A stretch of 64,000 nucleotides of DNA from CAZTVF01 sp964616985 (GCA_964616985.1 CAZTVF010000012.1:1-64000), one strand, 5' to 3'; positions 1-10,494 are shown, counted from the first letter of the stretch. The notes: generated by a model from the sequence alone, not told the origin. A program made the numbers and translations.

Positions 1-323
1 TGTAAAATAGGCACTTGATGCGTTATGCCCAAAAGTTAACCGGACACTAGTGGTTGCAAGCGATTCTCCTGAGATGCCTCTGCCGCCGCCCGCGCAGGCA
101 CAGCGTGGCCACGTTCACCCGGCACATTATCCAATGTCACCGGCGCGGCGTCATCCTTCGAGGAAACTCAGATTGCACCCCGTGGAGGGAGCGTGCGATT
201 CCCGTGGTGGTCACCCGGAAAATGAACAGCGCAGAAAAGGCGAGCGATTGCGGAGGGGGCCCCTCTTCGCCAACCATCGCTGTGGCCTCGGTACGTCGCA
301 TCCGCATATGTACACTGCTCGAC
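1..323. other. Gene-free left edge; possible insertion-sequence end
   Basis: I find no convincing gene in these 323 bases before the parB stop codon. Open frames across it have no recognisable domain. Positions 31-50 read AAAAGTTAACCGGACACTAG, which has the look of a terminal inverted repeat of an insertion sequence; the partner end would lie outside the window. This is an impression, not a match I could test. Confidence 0.3.
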
Positions 324-1319
324 CTAGTGCTTATCCAGGTCCTTCAGCCCCAGGGTCGAGGAGATGCGGTCGAAGTCGTCGAGGCTGTAGAACTCCACGA
401 CGATCCTGCCGGTGTGTTTCCCGCGGCCCGGCTGGATGGAGACCTTGGTGCCGACCACCTGGGTGAGGCGGTCTTCGAGGTCTCGCATGTACGCGGGCTT
501 TAGCTCGGGGGGCTTGGGGACCGTCTGGTCGGGGGCGGGTGTCGCCTGCTGGGTGGCGAGCTGCTCGAGCTGGCGGACGGACAGACCCTCGGCCACGACG
601 CGGCGGGCGAGCTCCAGCTGCTTCTGCGGGGTGGCCAGCAGGCCGGCCAAGACTTTGGCATGGCCAAAACTCAGCACGCCCTGGGAGATCATGGCCTGCA
701 CATCTCCATGTAAATCTATTAGGCGCAAGTAGTTAGCGAGAGTCGCCCGCGGATGCCCCAGCCGCTGGGCCGCGTCGACCTGTGTGAGCTTGAAGCGTTC
801 GAGATACTGATGATAGGCGATGGCGCGTTCCATCGGGTTAAGTTCGGCGCGATGGATGTTCTCGATCAGCGCCCACTCGAGCATCTGCTGGGCGGTGGCT
901 GGGCGGGTGATGCACGGGACCGTGACCAGACCGGCTAGTTGGGCGGCCCGCATGCGGCGTTCGCCCGCAATCAGGACGTACGGCTTGGCCGCCGTCGAGT
1001 CGGTGACCTCCGCCACCAGCAGGGCCTGAAGGATGCCCTGCTGAGAAATGCTTTGCGCCAGGTCGGCCAGTTCCTGCGGGTCAAACTCCTTGCGAGGCTG
1101 GTAAGGATTGACTGCGATGTCGGCCAGGGCGATCTCGCGGGGTCTTCCGTCCGCTTTGGGCAGCTGGACGGGCACGGACACCTTTGGCAGTTCCGTAACC
1201 GGAGCCACAGGCTGATAGTCGGCCTCACGGGGGGCGAGAATATCCGAGGAGTTGGAGATCAGGCTGGACAAACCGCGCCCGAGGCGCGGACGGGCGGCGG
1301 ACTTCTCTTGACTGGCCAT
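324..1319 (-). CDS. parB: Chromosome partitioning protein ParB
   Basis: 331 aa ParB/Spo0J, the CTPase clamp that loads at parS sites and organises the origin region for segregation. Visible features, in order, are a basic N-terminus, the ParB/sulfiredoxin domain with the nucleotide motif GERRMRA, the second motif ENIHRAELNP, a helix-turn-helix around TQVDAAQRLG, and a C-terminal dimerisation segment. I chose the ATG at 1319 because AGGAGG lies 8 nt upstream; a longer frame with a TTG start reaches 1373 but runs through a parS palindrome. asnB precedes it on the same strand. No parA is visible in the window, although parA usually lies directly upstream of parB. Assignment is confident. Confidence 0.95.
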   Translation of the reverse strand: MASQEKSAARPRLGRGLSSLISNSSDILAPREADYQPVAPVTELPKVSVPVQLPKADGRPREIALADIAVNPYQPRKEFDPQELADLAQSISQQGILQALLVAEVTDSTAAKPYVLIAGERRMRAAQLAGLVTVPCITRPATAQQMLEWALIENIHRAELNPMERAIAYHQYLERFKLTQVDAAQRLGHPRATLANYLRLIDLHGDVQAMISQGVLSFGHAKVLAGLLATPQKQLELARRVVAEGLSVRQLEQLATQQATPAPDQTVPKPPELKPAYMRDLEDRLTQVVGTKVSIQPGRGKHTGRIVVEFYSLDDFDRISSTLGLKDLDKH

Positions 1320-1356
1320 TTTGGGCCTCCTATGCCACTGTGACGGGCAACATCCA

Positions 1357-1372
1357 TGTTCCACGTGGAACA
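1357..1372. promoter_or_regulatory. parS site 1
   Basis: Perfect 16-bp palindrome TGTTCCACGTGGAACA, a close variant of the bacterial parS consensus TGTTTCACGTGAAACA. It lies 38 bp upstream of the parB start, so ParB loading here could also affect parB transcription. The recognition site is known for the family; the regulatory effect is inference. Confidence 0.9.
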
Positions 1373-1439
1373 ACCACGTTTGAGGATAACGTGCCAGGCA
1401 ATAGATTCAAGACAAAACCGATTTGAAGTACTAAATCGA

Positions 1440-1455
1440 TGTTCCACGTGGAACA
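1440..1455. promoter_or_regulatory. parS site 2
   Basis: Second identical 16-bp palindrome TGTTCCACGTGGAACA, 83 bp from the first, in the gap between asnB and parB. Two parS sites next to parB usually mark the neighbourhood of the chromosome origin. Confidence 0.9.
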
Positions 1456-1508
1456 CGGTGGCTTCTGGATGCGAGAGCGTGGGGCAGCCGAAGTCGGCCT
1501 GCGGTGCC

Positions 1509-3398
1509 CTAGCTGCCCTGCCACGACCTGGCGAGCCACCGGGCGAGGACCATCAGGGCCCAGAGCCGGTGGCGGTGGTCATCCTTGCCGCTGAGATGGT
1601 CGTTCACCAGCCCGCGGATGGCCGATGGGCGGAAGATGCCTGAATCCAGGAAACTCTGATCCAGCAACGTCTCCTCCATCTCCGAGCGCAGCTCCTTGCG
1701 GAGCCATCGCCCCAGCGGGATACCAAACCCCCTCTTGCGAGCGGCAAACACCTCAGGCGGCAGCAGGTCGGCGAAAGCCCGCCTCAGGGCTAGCTTGCCA
1801 CGGCGGCGGTTGACCTTCAGCCCAACCGGAAGCGAGAGGCCCAGCTCGATCACAGCAGGGTCAAGTAGCGGGGGGCGAAGCTCCAGCGAGTGCGACATGG
1901 CCGCAATATCAGTCTTAACCAGGAGATCATCCGGCAGATAGGTCATGATGTCGTGATACTGGCAGCGGGCGACCTCGTCATCGATGTCGTTGTCCTCGTA
2001 CAGCTCGCAGAACCAGCGGTAGGGGGCGTCGAGGTTGTTCTGCGCCTCGAAGTCGGCGGTGAACAGGTCGCCTAGATCGTTCATGTCGAACAGGCCGCGA
2101 TGCATAAAGTACTGATCTGCATAAGGATATGGCAGCGTGCGCGCAAACCTGGCCAGGCGTCGCAGAGGGCTGCGTTCATCCTTGGGCCCAAAGGCCCCCG
2201 CCAGGAAGCCTGCCAAACGAAGGGCGGCGTAGGTCGGGGGGCGGACTGTTGCACCAATGTACATTGCTCTATGGCGGTCGTATCCAGCGAAGGCCTCATC
2301 TCCGCCGTCGCCGGTCAGGGCCGCCTTGACGTGGCCGCCGGCGGCCTGGCAGATGAGCCAGGTCGGCAACGCCGAGGAGTCGGCGAACGGCTCATCATAG
2401 AGCGAGACCATCCGGTCGGCCAGGCCGGACAACTGCGGCCGGACGAGTATCTCGGTGTGTTCAGTGCCCAGGTGTTCGGCGGTCCTTCTGGCCAGCGGCC
2501 GCTCGTCGTACTCGGCGTCGTCGAAGCCAGCTGTGAAAGTCTTCACGCCACCTGCGTTGCCCGCGTGCTTTACCATAAGCGCCGTAACGATCGACGAATC
2601 GATGCCGCCGCTGAGCAATGAGCCGACCGGAACGTCGGCCACGAGATGGTCTGCGACGGCCTTATCAACCGTAACTCTCGTCACTTCCAATAGCTGTGAT
2701 TCGTTGGCTGCGGCTGGCTTAACCGGTGCCGTCCAGTACCTCTTGGGCTGGCCGAAGGCGCTGTCGATGCTCATGTAGCTGCCAGCGGGCAACTTCCGAA
2801 TGCCGACCCATCCGCTCCGCGGGGCTGGGATGTAGCCAAACGTCATAAAGTATGTTAGCGACTGATGATCGATGCTTCGATCGACCCCGGGGTGCAGCAG
2901 GATGGCCTTGGCCTCCGAGGCAAAGACGACGCGATCGCTCAGCACGGCGTACCAGAAGGGCTTCTGCCCGATGCGGTCGCGGGCAAACATGAGCGTCTGC
3001 CTCGCTGCATCATATATAATGTATGCGAACATCCCCTGGAGGTCATGCAGCATCTCGGCCCCGCGCCGCCGATAGAGGTGAAGCAGCACCTCGGTGTCGC
3101 CCTGGGTCGTGAAGTTGGCGCCGTCTGATTGCAGCAACTTGCGAAGCTGCCGGAAGTTATATATCTCGCCGTTGAACGCGACCGTCAGCTGGCCATCCGG
3201 CGTGGACATGGGCTGCTGCGAGGCGGGGGGGTCGATGATCGCCAACCGCTGAAAGCCAATCGCAAGTCGGCCATCCGGCGAGAGATACGTCCCGGCGGAG
3301 TCGGGCCCGCGATGTCGCAGGGCCGCAGCCATGCGCCCGGCGAGAGCCAGATCGGCCCGGCCGGCCACGAGCAGGAATTCGCCCGCAAATCCGCACAT
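1509..3398 (-). CDS. asnB: Asparagine synthase (glutamine-hydrolysing)
   Basis: 629 aa class B asparagine synthetase, which transfers ammonia from glutamine to aspartyl-AMP. The protein begins MCGFAGEF, so Cys2 is the N-terminal nucleophile of the glutaminase domain (about residues 1-210). The ATP-pyrophosphatase synthetase domain carries the SGGIDSS motif near residue 262. Length is normal. The upstream minus-strand membrane-protein gene ends only 3 bp before the start, so the two are probably co-transcribed. AsnB paralogues in exopolysaccharide clusters can amidate other substrates, but nothing here suggests that. Confidence 0.93.
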   Translation of the reverse strand: MCGFAGEFLLVAGRADLALAGRMAAALRHRGPDSAGTYLSPDGRLAIGFQRLAIIDPPASQQPMSTPDGQLTVAFNGEIYNFRQLRKLLQSDGANFTTQGDTEVLLHLYRRRGAEMLHDLQGMFAYIIYDAARQTLMFARDRIGQKPFWYAVLSDRVVFASEAKAILLHPGVDRSIDHQSLTYFMTFGYIPAPRSGWVGIRKLPAGSYMSIDSAFGQPKRYWTAPVKPAAANESQLLEVTRVTVDKAVADHLVADVPVGSLLSGGIDSSIVTALMVKHAGNAGGVKTFTAGFDDAEYDERPLARRTAEHLGTEHTEILVRPQLSGLADRMVSLYDEPFADSSALPTWLICQAAGGHVKAALTGDGGDEAFAGYDRHRAMYIGATVRPPTYAALRLAGFLAGAFGPKDERSPLRRLARFARTLPYPYADQYFMHRGLFDMNDLGDLFTADFEAQNNLDAPYRWFCELYEDNDIDDEVARCQYHDIMTYLPDDLLVKTDIAAMSHSLELRPPLLDPAVIELGLSLPVGLKVNRRRGKLALRRAFADLLPPEVFAARKRGFGIPLGRWLRKELRSEMEETLLDQSFLDSGIFRPSAIRGLVNDHLSGKDDHRHRLWALMVLARWLARSWQGS

Positions 3399-3401
3399 TG
3401 G

Positions 3402-4262
3402 CTATTTACCGCCGGCTACCGCAGCGTCTTTGGCGCGGAAGGCCTTGGCGAATTCGGCGTTCTGGGGGTCGGCCAGGAGGGACTGGAATTCGCCTTCAGG
3501 CACCGCGCGCACTTCATTATTGGCGAACATGACGGCCCGGCCGATGGAACTGCGGCTGTGCGAATACTCACACACAATCAGCCGCTTGGTGGTGCGCTCG
3601 GTGACACGAGGGACCGGGAGGTAGAAAAAGCCGGTTTTCCCCTCGCCGATGAACGGGCTCTGCAGGTGCGTTGGCGTGAGCAGAGGCTGCTTCTTCAGCG
3701 AGCCCATCGTGATCTCGGATGTCAGCATCTCCAGACTCTTGGGCGGACGGCCGCCGGCGAAGTCCTCGTACACCTGGATCGCCTTGCTGATCAGCCTTAA
3801 GTTGCCCTCCGAACGGTCCTTGCGACCCTTTTCCACTCGCGACGCCCGCGTGGGCAGGTAGGCCACCGCGGCAATGATGGCCGAGACGGCGAGGACGGCC
3901 CCGATGGCGGGCGAGGCGATCTTGATGAGTTGCCAGGCCTTGAAGTCATAGATGGCGAAGAGGACCGCATAGCCGATCGCCAGCGAGAGCAGCGCCGCCG
4001 GCGCCATGCCGATGGCCCGCACGGGTCCGCCGGCCGCATTCTCGATGGACTTCAGCAGGAAATAGAATACAGCCATCGCGATCGCGGCAGCGCCGCCGGC
4101 CAGCAGCATATGCAGCACACCCTTGCCGATCTCGGGATGGCGCCTCTCGTTTGCCTTGGCCACACGCCGCGCGAGGAGGTAGCCGCCGCCGATCAGCCAC
4201 GCTGCGATGAACAGCAGGAAGAGCGGCAGATGCCACCACGCCAGAATTTCCTTAATGGGCAC
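3402..4262 (-). CDS. Membrane protein with pseudopilin-like C-terminal part
   Basis: 286 aa, no family recognised. About four hydrophobic segments fill residues 1-135 (for example around LPLFLLFIAAWL and AIAMAVFYFLL). The soluble part from residue 145 begins with a helix followed by GGRPPKSLEMLTSE, similar in style to the globular part of GspG-like pseudopilins ('long helix, then PPxSLexL'). The start is GTG at 4262 with AAGGAG 6 nt upstream. It lies directly upstream of asnB and diverges from the dUTPase gene. Function unknown; the pseudopilin resemblance is inference. Confidence 0.7.
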   Translation of the reverse strand: MPIKEILAWWHLPLFLLFIAAWLIGGGYLLARRVAKANERRHPEIGKGVLHMLLAGGAAAIAMAVFYFLLKSIENAAGGPVRAIGMAPAALLSLAIGYAVLFAIYDFKAWQLIKIASPAIGAVLAVSAIIAAVAYLPTRASRVEKGRKDRSEGNLRLISKAIQVYEDFAGGRPPKSLEMLTSEITMGSLKKQPLLTPTHLQSPFIGEGKTGFFYLPVPRVTERTTKRLIVCEYSHSRSSIGRAVMFANNEVRAVPEGEFQSLLADPQNAEFAKAFRAKDAAVAGGK

Positions 4263-4402
4263 AAGAGGCTCCTTGGCTTTGCAGAATTGCCGTGTAATCT
4301 ATATCGGTTGAGATACCGAGAATGTTTGCTGCATCTAAGGATACCCCCGGCCGTCGCGGCGGGCAAGCGGCTTCACGGAAGGAACCGCAGGAGAAATCGA
4401 CC

Positions 4403-4879
4403 ATGGATCTGCCCAGTCTTCAATCGCTCGAGGATGTCTGGCCGCTCCAGGCGCAGTTGAACAAGCGCTCCGGCATCGATACCGAGGGGCTGGGCGCCGC
4501 ACTGGCAGCCGCTCTGGCCCGCAATGAACTGCCCGAGCAGGGCGGACTGCGGGTGGAGGTGGGGCGGGCGCTGAAGAATTACCTCGACGCCATGGGCTCC
4601 GAGTGCCACGAACTCCTCGACTGCCTCTCCTGGAAGCACTGGTACAAAGAGGCTCGCGAGGGCCGGCAGTATGAAATTCGCGACATCCAGAACGCCCGTG
4701 TCGAGGCCGTCGACATGCTGTTCTTCTGGGTCAGCATCTGCCAGCTTCTGGGCCTGTCGCCCGACGATATCTTCCGCCTGTATGGCAAGAAACTGGGCAT
4801 CAACCATCGCCGCCAGGATGAGGACCGCACTCAGGCCCAGCACGGCCAGCATGAAGGCGAGAATCGCCAGGTCGTCTGA
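4403..4879 (+). CDS. All-alpha (dimeric) dUTPase family protein
   Basis: 158 aa, resembling the MazG-related dimeric dUTP diphosphatases (dUTPase_2), which hydrolyse dUTP to dUMP and limit uracil in DNA. Visible are an ELLDCLSWKHWYK segment typical of the first metal/substrate helix, EAVDMLFFWVSICQLLGL resembling the second metal helix (E and D ligands), and the C-terminal LYGKKLGINHRRQDE resembling the conserved KNxxNxxRQ segment. Start at 4403 is supported by AGGAG 9 nt upstream; an in-frame ATG at 4322 has no such site. It diverges from the membrane-protein gene at 4262. Confidence 0.8.
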   Translation: MDLPSLQSLEDVWPLQAQLNKRSGIDTEGLGAALAAALARNELPEQGGLRVEVGRALKNYLDAMGSECHELLDCLSWKHWYKEAREGRQYEIRDIQNARVEAVDMLFFWVSICQLLGLSPDDIFRLYGKKLGINHRRQDEDRTQAQHGQHEGENRQVV

Positions 4880-5083
4880 CCACCGCGCCGCCTTTTTCAC
4901 GCGCGTGGGGCGTGGCGTGTGCGGCGAGATTTCACAGCACTTCTTCAATCGCCCGCAGTACAGCGGACCACTGAGTACCTTGCCCGCTCCGCTCTGTGGC
5001 CTCAATCGTCATCATGGCGCGTGTTGAAGGAGTGCTGGCTTGCCTTGGCACATATCGCCGGGGGCGGGCCCGGCCGTTTTCGC

Positions 5084-5112
5084 TTGAAATCGGCCCGCGG
5101 AGGGGTTAAGGT
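5084..5112 (+). promoter_or_regulatory. Candidate accA promoter
   Basis: TTGAAA at 5084-5089, a 17-bp spacer, then TAAGGT at 5107-5112. Spacing is ideal and the -35 box matches at five of six positions. Transcription would start about 80 nt before accA, giving an untranslated leader that includes the next stem-loop. Confidence 0.5.
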
Positions 5113-5132
5113 AGGCTCAGCGCACCAGATAT

Positions 5133-5155
5133 AAGGACGCCCCTGAAGCGTCCTT
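5133..5155 (+). promoter_or_regulatory. Stem-loop in accA leader
   Basis: Perfect 8-bp stem AAGGACGC / GCGTCCTT with the 7-nt loop CCCTGAA, downstream of the candidate promoter and 42 nt before accA. It is not followed by a clear T-run, so it is unlikely to be a simple terminator. Confidence 0.45.
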
Positions 5156-5197
5156 TGTTGGTATCTATGGGCGCTCGGCGCTTTTTGCGAGAAGGTT

Positions 5198-6223
5198 ATG
5201 GCCAAAGAAGGCGGCATCATCGAAAACGGCTATCAACTGCCCTTTGAACGGGAGATCGGCGGGCTGCAGAAGCAGATCGCCCAGCTCGAGAGCAGCCAGG
5301 TCGAATCGGGTAACAACTACTCGACGGAGATCCGTCAGCTTCGCGCCACGTACATCTCGCTGCTGCGGACGACGTACCAGAACCTGACGGCCTGGCAGAG
5401 CGTGCAGGTGTCGCGTCATCCGTCCAGGCCGCTGTCGGGCGATTACATCCGCATGATGGTGAAAGACTTCGTCGAGTTTCACGGCGACCGCCGCTTCGGC
5501 GACGACAAGGCCATCCGCTGCGGTCTGGGGCACATCGGCGGCGGCATCGGCGCTGAGAAGATCATGCTGATCGCCCAGCACAAAGGCCGCGACACCAAAG
5601 AAAAGATCGTCTGTAACTTCGGCTGCGCGCACCCCGAGGGGTACCGCAAGGCCATGCGGGCGATGGAGTTCGCCGAGAAGTTCCACCTGCCCGTGGTCAC
5701 GCTGATCGACACCGCCGGCGCGTATCCGGGCGTCGGCTCGGAGGAGCGCGGCGTGGCCGAGGCGATCGCGCGGAACATGCTCGAGATGAGCCGCCTCAAG
5801 ACCCCCATCGTCTGCGTCGTGATCGGCGAGGGCGGTTCGGGCGGCGCGCTGGGCGTGGGCGTGGGCGACCGCATCGCGATCATGGAATACGCCTACTACT
5901 CCGTCATCTCGCCCGAAGGCTGCGCCAGCATCCTGTGGCGAACCGGCGAGAAGGCCGCCGAGGCGGCCGAGGCCATGAGGATCACCCCCAAGCACCTCAA
6001 GGCGCTCGACATCGTCGACGACATCATCCCCGAGCCGCTGGGCGGGGCGCATCGCGACCCCACGACGGCGGCCAACAATCTCGAACGCCACGTCGTGCGG
6101 ACGATTCGCGAACTTAAGCGGATCCCGGTAGACCACCTCGTCCAGCATCGCTACGACCGCTGGCGCCGCATGGGCCGCACCATCCACCTCGAATTGCAGG
6201 CCGCGGCAAAGAAGCCTTCGTAA
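5198..6223 (+). CDS. accA: Acetyl-CoA carboxylase carboxyltransferase subunit alpha
   Basis: 341 aa AccA, which with AccD transfers CO2 from carboxybiotin to acetyl-CoA in the first step of fatty-acid synthesis. The N-terminal coiled part (residues 1-60) is followed by the crotonase-like carboxyltransferase core, with the segments DFVEFHGDRRFGDD, GCAHPEGYRKAMR, FIDTAGAYPG-like (LIDTAGAYPGVGSEERG) and IGEGGSGGALG, all diagnostic of the family. Length is normal. accD is not in the window. A phosphatase-like gene follows after 3 bp, suggesting co-transcription. Confidence 0.97.
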   Translation: MAKEGGIIENGYQLPFEREIGGLQKQIAQLESSQVESGNNYSTEIRQLRATYISLLRTTYQNLTAWQSVQVSRHPSRPLSGDYIRMMVKDFVEFHGDRRFGDDKAIRCGLGHIGGGIGAEKIMLIAQHKGRDTKEKIVCNFGCAHPEGYRKAMRAMEFAEKFHLPVVTLIDTAGAYPGVGSEERGVAEAIARNMLEMSRLKTPIVCVVIGEGGSGGALGVGVGDRIAIMEYAYYSVISPEGCASILWRTGEKAAEAAEAMRITPKHLKALDIVDDIIPEPLGGAHRDPTTAANNLERHVVRTIRELKRIPVDHLVQHRYDRWRRMGRTIHLELQAAAKKPS

Positions 6224-6226
6224 GAC

Positions 6227-6826
6227 ATGCGCAAGAAACACTGGATCACCCTGTCGGTCGCCGCCGCGGTCATCGCCGGCACGGCCACCGCCATCATCTT
6301 CTGGCGGCAGCACCAGAGGGCGCTATTCGCCGAGGTGACGCCCGGCGTGCTGTATCGGTCTCGCCAGCTCGACCGGCCCCAACTCGAACGCTTCATCCCG
6401 GAGCACGGCATCTGCACGGTGGTGAACCTGCGAACCGAGGAGGAGGGCCCCGAGGAGTTCGCCGTCGAGCAGGCGGCATGCTCCGCACTGGGCGCCCGGC
6501 TGATGCACATCAAGCTCGGCACGCTGCCGACGGATGAGGAAATGCTGCGATTCTTCCGCGCGTTCAAAGAAGGCGGGGCCGTGCTCGTTCACTGCCAGCT
6601 GGGCCGCAATCGCACCGGCTTCTTCGTCGCCTGCTACCGCGTGGTCATGTGCGGGTGGAATGCCGACGAGGCCGTGAAGGAAATGATCGACTGGGGTTAC
6701 CCCGACCAGGAACACCAACTCGCCCCCCGCACGGAGTACCTCCGCCAACTTCAATCACACCGCGGCGAGTGGCTGGCGCGACTGGCAAGCGGTCCCACGA
6801 CAACCGCTGCGACGTCGCCAGATTAG
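6227..6826 (+). CDS. Membrane-anchored dual-specificity/tyrosine phosphatase-like protein
   Basis: 199 aa. Residues 6-26 are hydrophobic and probably anchor the protein in the membrane with the catalytic part outside. The signature HCQLGRNRTG (His122, Cys123, Arg129) is the HCx5R P-loop of cysteine-dependent phosphatases, and VVNLRTEEEGPEE fits the general-acid region of DSP/PTP-like enzymes. The substrate cannot be told from the sequence. It follows accA after 3 bp. Confidence 0.85.
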   Translation: MRKKHWITLSVAAAVIAGTATAIIFWRQHQRALFAEVTPGVLYRSRQLDRPQLERFIPEHGICTVVNLRTEEEGPEEFAVEQAACSALGARLMHIKLGTLPTDEEMLRFFRAFKEGGAVLVHCQLGRNRTGFFVACYRVVMCGWNADEAVKEMIDWGYPDQEHQLAPRTEYLRQLQSHRGEWLARLASGPTTTAATSPD

Positions 6827-6835
6827 TCGAATGTT

Positions 6836-6891
6836 TCAAACTCGAAATCCGAAACTCGAAGCCCGAAACAGATTCGAAACCCGAGGACGGA
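6836..6891 (+). repeat. CGAAATCCGAA-type low-complexity repeat, copy 1
   Basis: An AT-rich run built on AACTCGAAATCCGAAACTCG, in the gap between the convergent phosphatase and trpA genes. The same pattern recurs at 33177-33228. Base composition differs sharply from the flanking genes. Confidence 0.6.
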
Positions 6892-6899
6892 AATCACGA

Positions 6900-7724
6900 T
6901 CACTTCACCGGCGCGAGCAGTTCACTGACGAACCCGCCGACCTGCTGCACCATCGCGTCACGCGATAGGCCGGCCTTGGCGGCGTCGGTGATGCGGTGGA
7001 CGATGGCCGAGCCCACGATCGCGCCGTCGGCGACCTTGCAGACCTCGCCCACGGTGCGAGCGTTGGAGATGCCGAAGCCCACGCACACCGGCGTCTGCGT
7101 GTGCGTGCGAAGCTCCGCCACCGCCTCGATGGTGGCCGGCGGCAGGCGGTCGCGCTCGCCGGTGATGCCGGCGATGGACATGTAATAGATGAAGCCGCGG
7201 CTGTGGGCGGCAATCTCCAGCCGCCGCGCCGCGGGCGTGGTGGGGGAGATCAGCAGGATGTTAGCCAGCCCCGCCTGTTCGGCCAGCGGGGCAATCTTGC
7301 CGGCCTCGTCGAGCGGCAGGTCCGGGATGATCATCGCATCGAAACCCGCCTCGCGCGCCTGCTGCAGATACGGCTGCACACCGTGGCGGAAGACGATCGA
7401 ATAGCTCACCATCGCGGCCAGCGCCATCTTGCCGCCTGCCTGTCGGTAGCGGCGGACCATTTCGAAGATCCCCTTGCTGCACACGCCCGCGGCCAGTGCC
7501 TGCGTGTAGGACGCCTGGATCACCGCGCCGTCGGCGATGGGGTCGGAGAACGGAATGCCCAGTTCGCACACGCGGACACCCCGCCGCTCGAACTCCATCA
7601 GCAGCGCTTCGGTCGCCGCGAGATCCGGGTAGCCCGCGGTAATGAAGGGCAGCAGGGTCTGCTTGCCCGCGGCGCGAAGAGCGGCGAAGGCGTCTATCAT
7701 TCGATTGCTCATATGCTCATTCAT
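6900..7724 (-). CDS. trpA: Tryptophan synthase alpha chain
   Basis: 274 aa TIM-barrel subunit that cleaves indole-3-glycerol phosphate to indole and glyceraldehyde 3-phosphate. The active-site segments LPFITAGYPD, CELGIPFSDPIADG (catalytic Glu and Asp) and the phosphate-binding region GISNARTV followed by GAIVGSAIV are intact. ATG codons at 7724 and 7712 are both possible starts. It lies downstream of trpB, but a sulfatase gene sits between them, with 94 bp separating sulfatase and trpA. Confidence 0.96.
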   Translation of the reverse strand: MNEHMSNRMIDAFAALRAAGKQTLLPFITAGYPDLAATEALLMEFERRGVRVCELGIPFSDPIADGAVIQASYTQALAAGVCSKGIFEMVRRYRQAGGKMALAAMVSYSIVFRHGVQPYLQQAREAGFDAMIIPDLPLDEAGKIAPLAEQAGLANILLISPTTPAARRLEIAAHSRGFIYYMSIAGITGERDRLPPATIEAVAELRTHTQTPVCVGFGISNARTVGEVCKVADGAIVGSAIVHRITDAAKAGLSRDAMVQQVGGFVSELLAPVK

Positions 7725-7818
7725 CCTATTCTCAATGGCGCTGCCACAGTCTCGCAGCGCCGAAAAGCGAGCGATTGCCGCCGCTTGTCATGTCCGAAGA
7801 CGTTCATTCGCCTGCGAC

Positions 7819-9266
7819 CTACGACCTCGCACTCGCCCTGGGCGGGTTGAGGGGAAGACCGCGCGGGTCCTCGTTCGTGGGCACGGTGTCGCTGGTGCGC
7901 AGGTAGTAATCGAGCAGGCGTTTCTCGAGTTCTCGCTGCGTGTCGGCGGCCTCGGGGCGGCCGTAAAGGTTGTTCAGCTCGCGCGGGTCGGCCTGCATGT
8001 CGTACAACTCGCACACGTCGGCGGCGCGGTAGATCAGCTTGTGCGTGGCCGTGCGCACCATCACCGTGCGGCAGACGCTGCTGGGCTCGATCTGCTGGAG
8101 GCGGCCCTTCTGGTAGTAGATGTTCTCGGGCACCCAGTTCAGCTCGGGCCGTCCCTCGAAGCAGTGGGGCTCGTGCGGATCGTAGCCGCCCTCGGCGAAG
8201 GCGGCCCGCGTCGCATCGCCCGCGCCCCCGGCCAGCTGCGGGGCCAGTGACTGCGCGAAGTGCGTGTGCCCGGCCTTGACGCCGGCGAGGTCGTACATCG
8301 TTCCCATCACGTCGAACAATTCCACCGGCGTGTCGACCACGTGTCCGGCCTTGCCGCCGGGCGTGCGAATCACCAGCGGCACGCGCGAGATGGTGTCGTC
8401 CAGCGCCGAGGGCCACTTCTCCACCAGGCCGTATTCGCCGGCCCAGTCGCCATGGTCGGAGGTGAATATGATCGTGGTGTCCTTGTCGCGGCCGCTGGCT
8501 TCCATCGCCGCCAGCGTCTCGCCCAGCAGCCAGTCGAGATACGTGATCATGCCGTAGTACACGGCCGAGATCTTGCGGAAATCCGCCTCGCCCAGGCGGC
8601 CGAGGTTTCGCGTCTGGCGGATGAGCTCGTGGAACTTGGGCCGCGCGTCCAGGCCCGGCGGCCGGGGCGCGGGCACATCATCGGGGCTGTACATGTCGTG
8701 CCACGGCTGGGGCGCCGAATACGCCGGGTGCGGGTTCAGCAGCGGCAGGTACAGCACGAACAGGCGATCGTGGGGGCCCTTGAGAAACTCGATGCCCTTC
8801 TTCACGCACACGCCGTCCATCGTTTCCCACGGGCCATGCGGGAAGGGGTGGCTGAGGAAGCTGTCCCAGTGCGGGTCGTCGGGGCCTTGGCGGACGAGCG
8901 GGCCGCCGAAGCCCTTGCTCGGCGGGAAGTCGGCCTCGGTGACGCAGTCGGCGAAGCACTCCGCGGCCAGCAGGTCGTTCTTGCCGTACCAGTGGATGTC
9001 GTACCCCGCGGCCTTGAGGTCGCGGAAGAGGTTGGGCTCGTGCGGCCGCAGCAGGTGCCACAGTGTGCGGTGCCCGGCCACGTGGGGGTACCAGCCGGTG
9101 AGCATGCTGCAGCGGCTGGGGCTGCACACCGGGTGCTGCACGTAGCACTGGTCGAAGCGCGTGCCCTCGCTGGCCAGTCGGTCGAGGTGCGGCGTCTTTA
9201 CCAGCGGGTGGCCGTAGCAGCCGGCCGCGTCGCCGCGCATTTCATCGGGCATGAAGATGACGAAGT

Positions 9267-9270
<4 letters not shown>
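7819..9270 (-). CDS. Sulfatase (formylglycine-dependent family)
   Basis: 483 aa arylsulfatase-type hydrolase. The motif C-S-P-S-R at Cys49 is the site converted to formylglycine by FGE, followed by SMLTG. Metal-binding segments (MPDEMRGD near the N-terminus; FTSDHGDW around residue 270) are present. I see no signal peptide, unlike many planctomycete sulfatases, so it may act inside the cell. Its start overlaps the trpB stop by ATGA (9267-9270), so it is translationally coupled to trpB. The sulfated substrate is unknown and no tryptophan-related role is known for the family. Confidence 0.92.
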
Positions 9271-10475
<1,205 letters not shown>

Positions 10476-10494
10476 GTTGAATTCCTCGTCACAG

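Larger units (their letters stand above)
4880..5197. other. Gene-free leader region of accA
   Basis: 318 bases without a gene. It holds a candidate sigma-70 promoter at 5084-5112 and a stem-loop at 5133-5155, both annotated separately. The first 200 bases show nothing recognisable. Confidence 0.5.
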
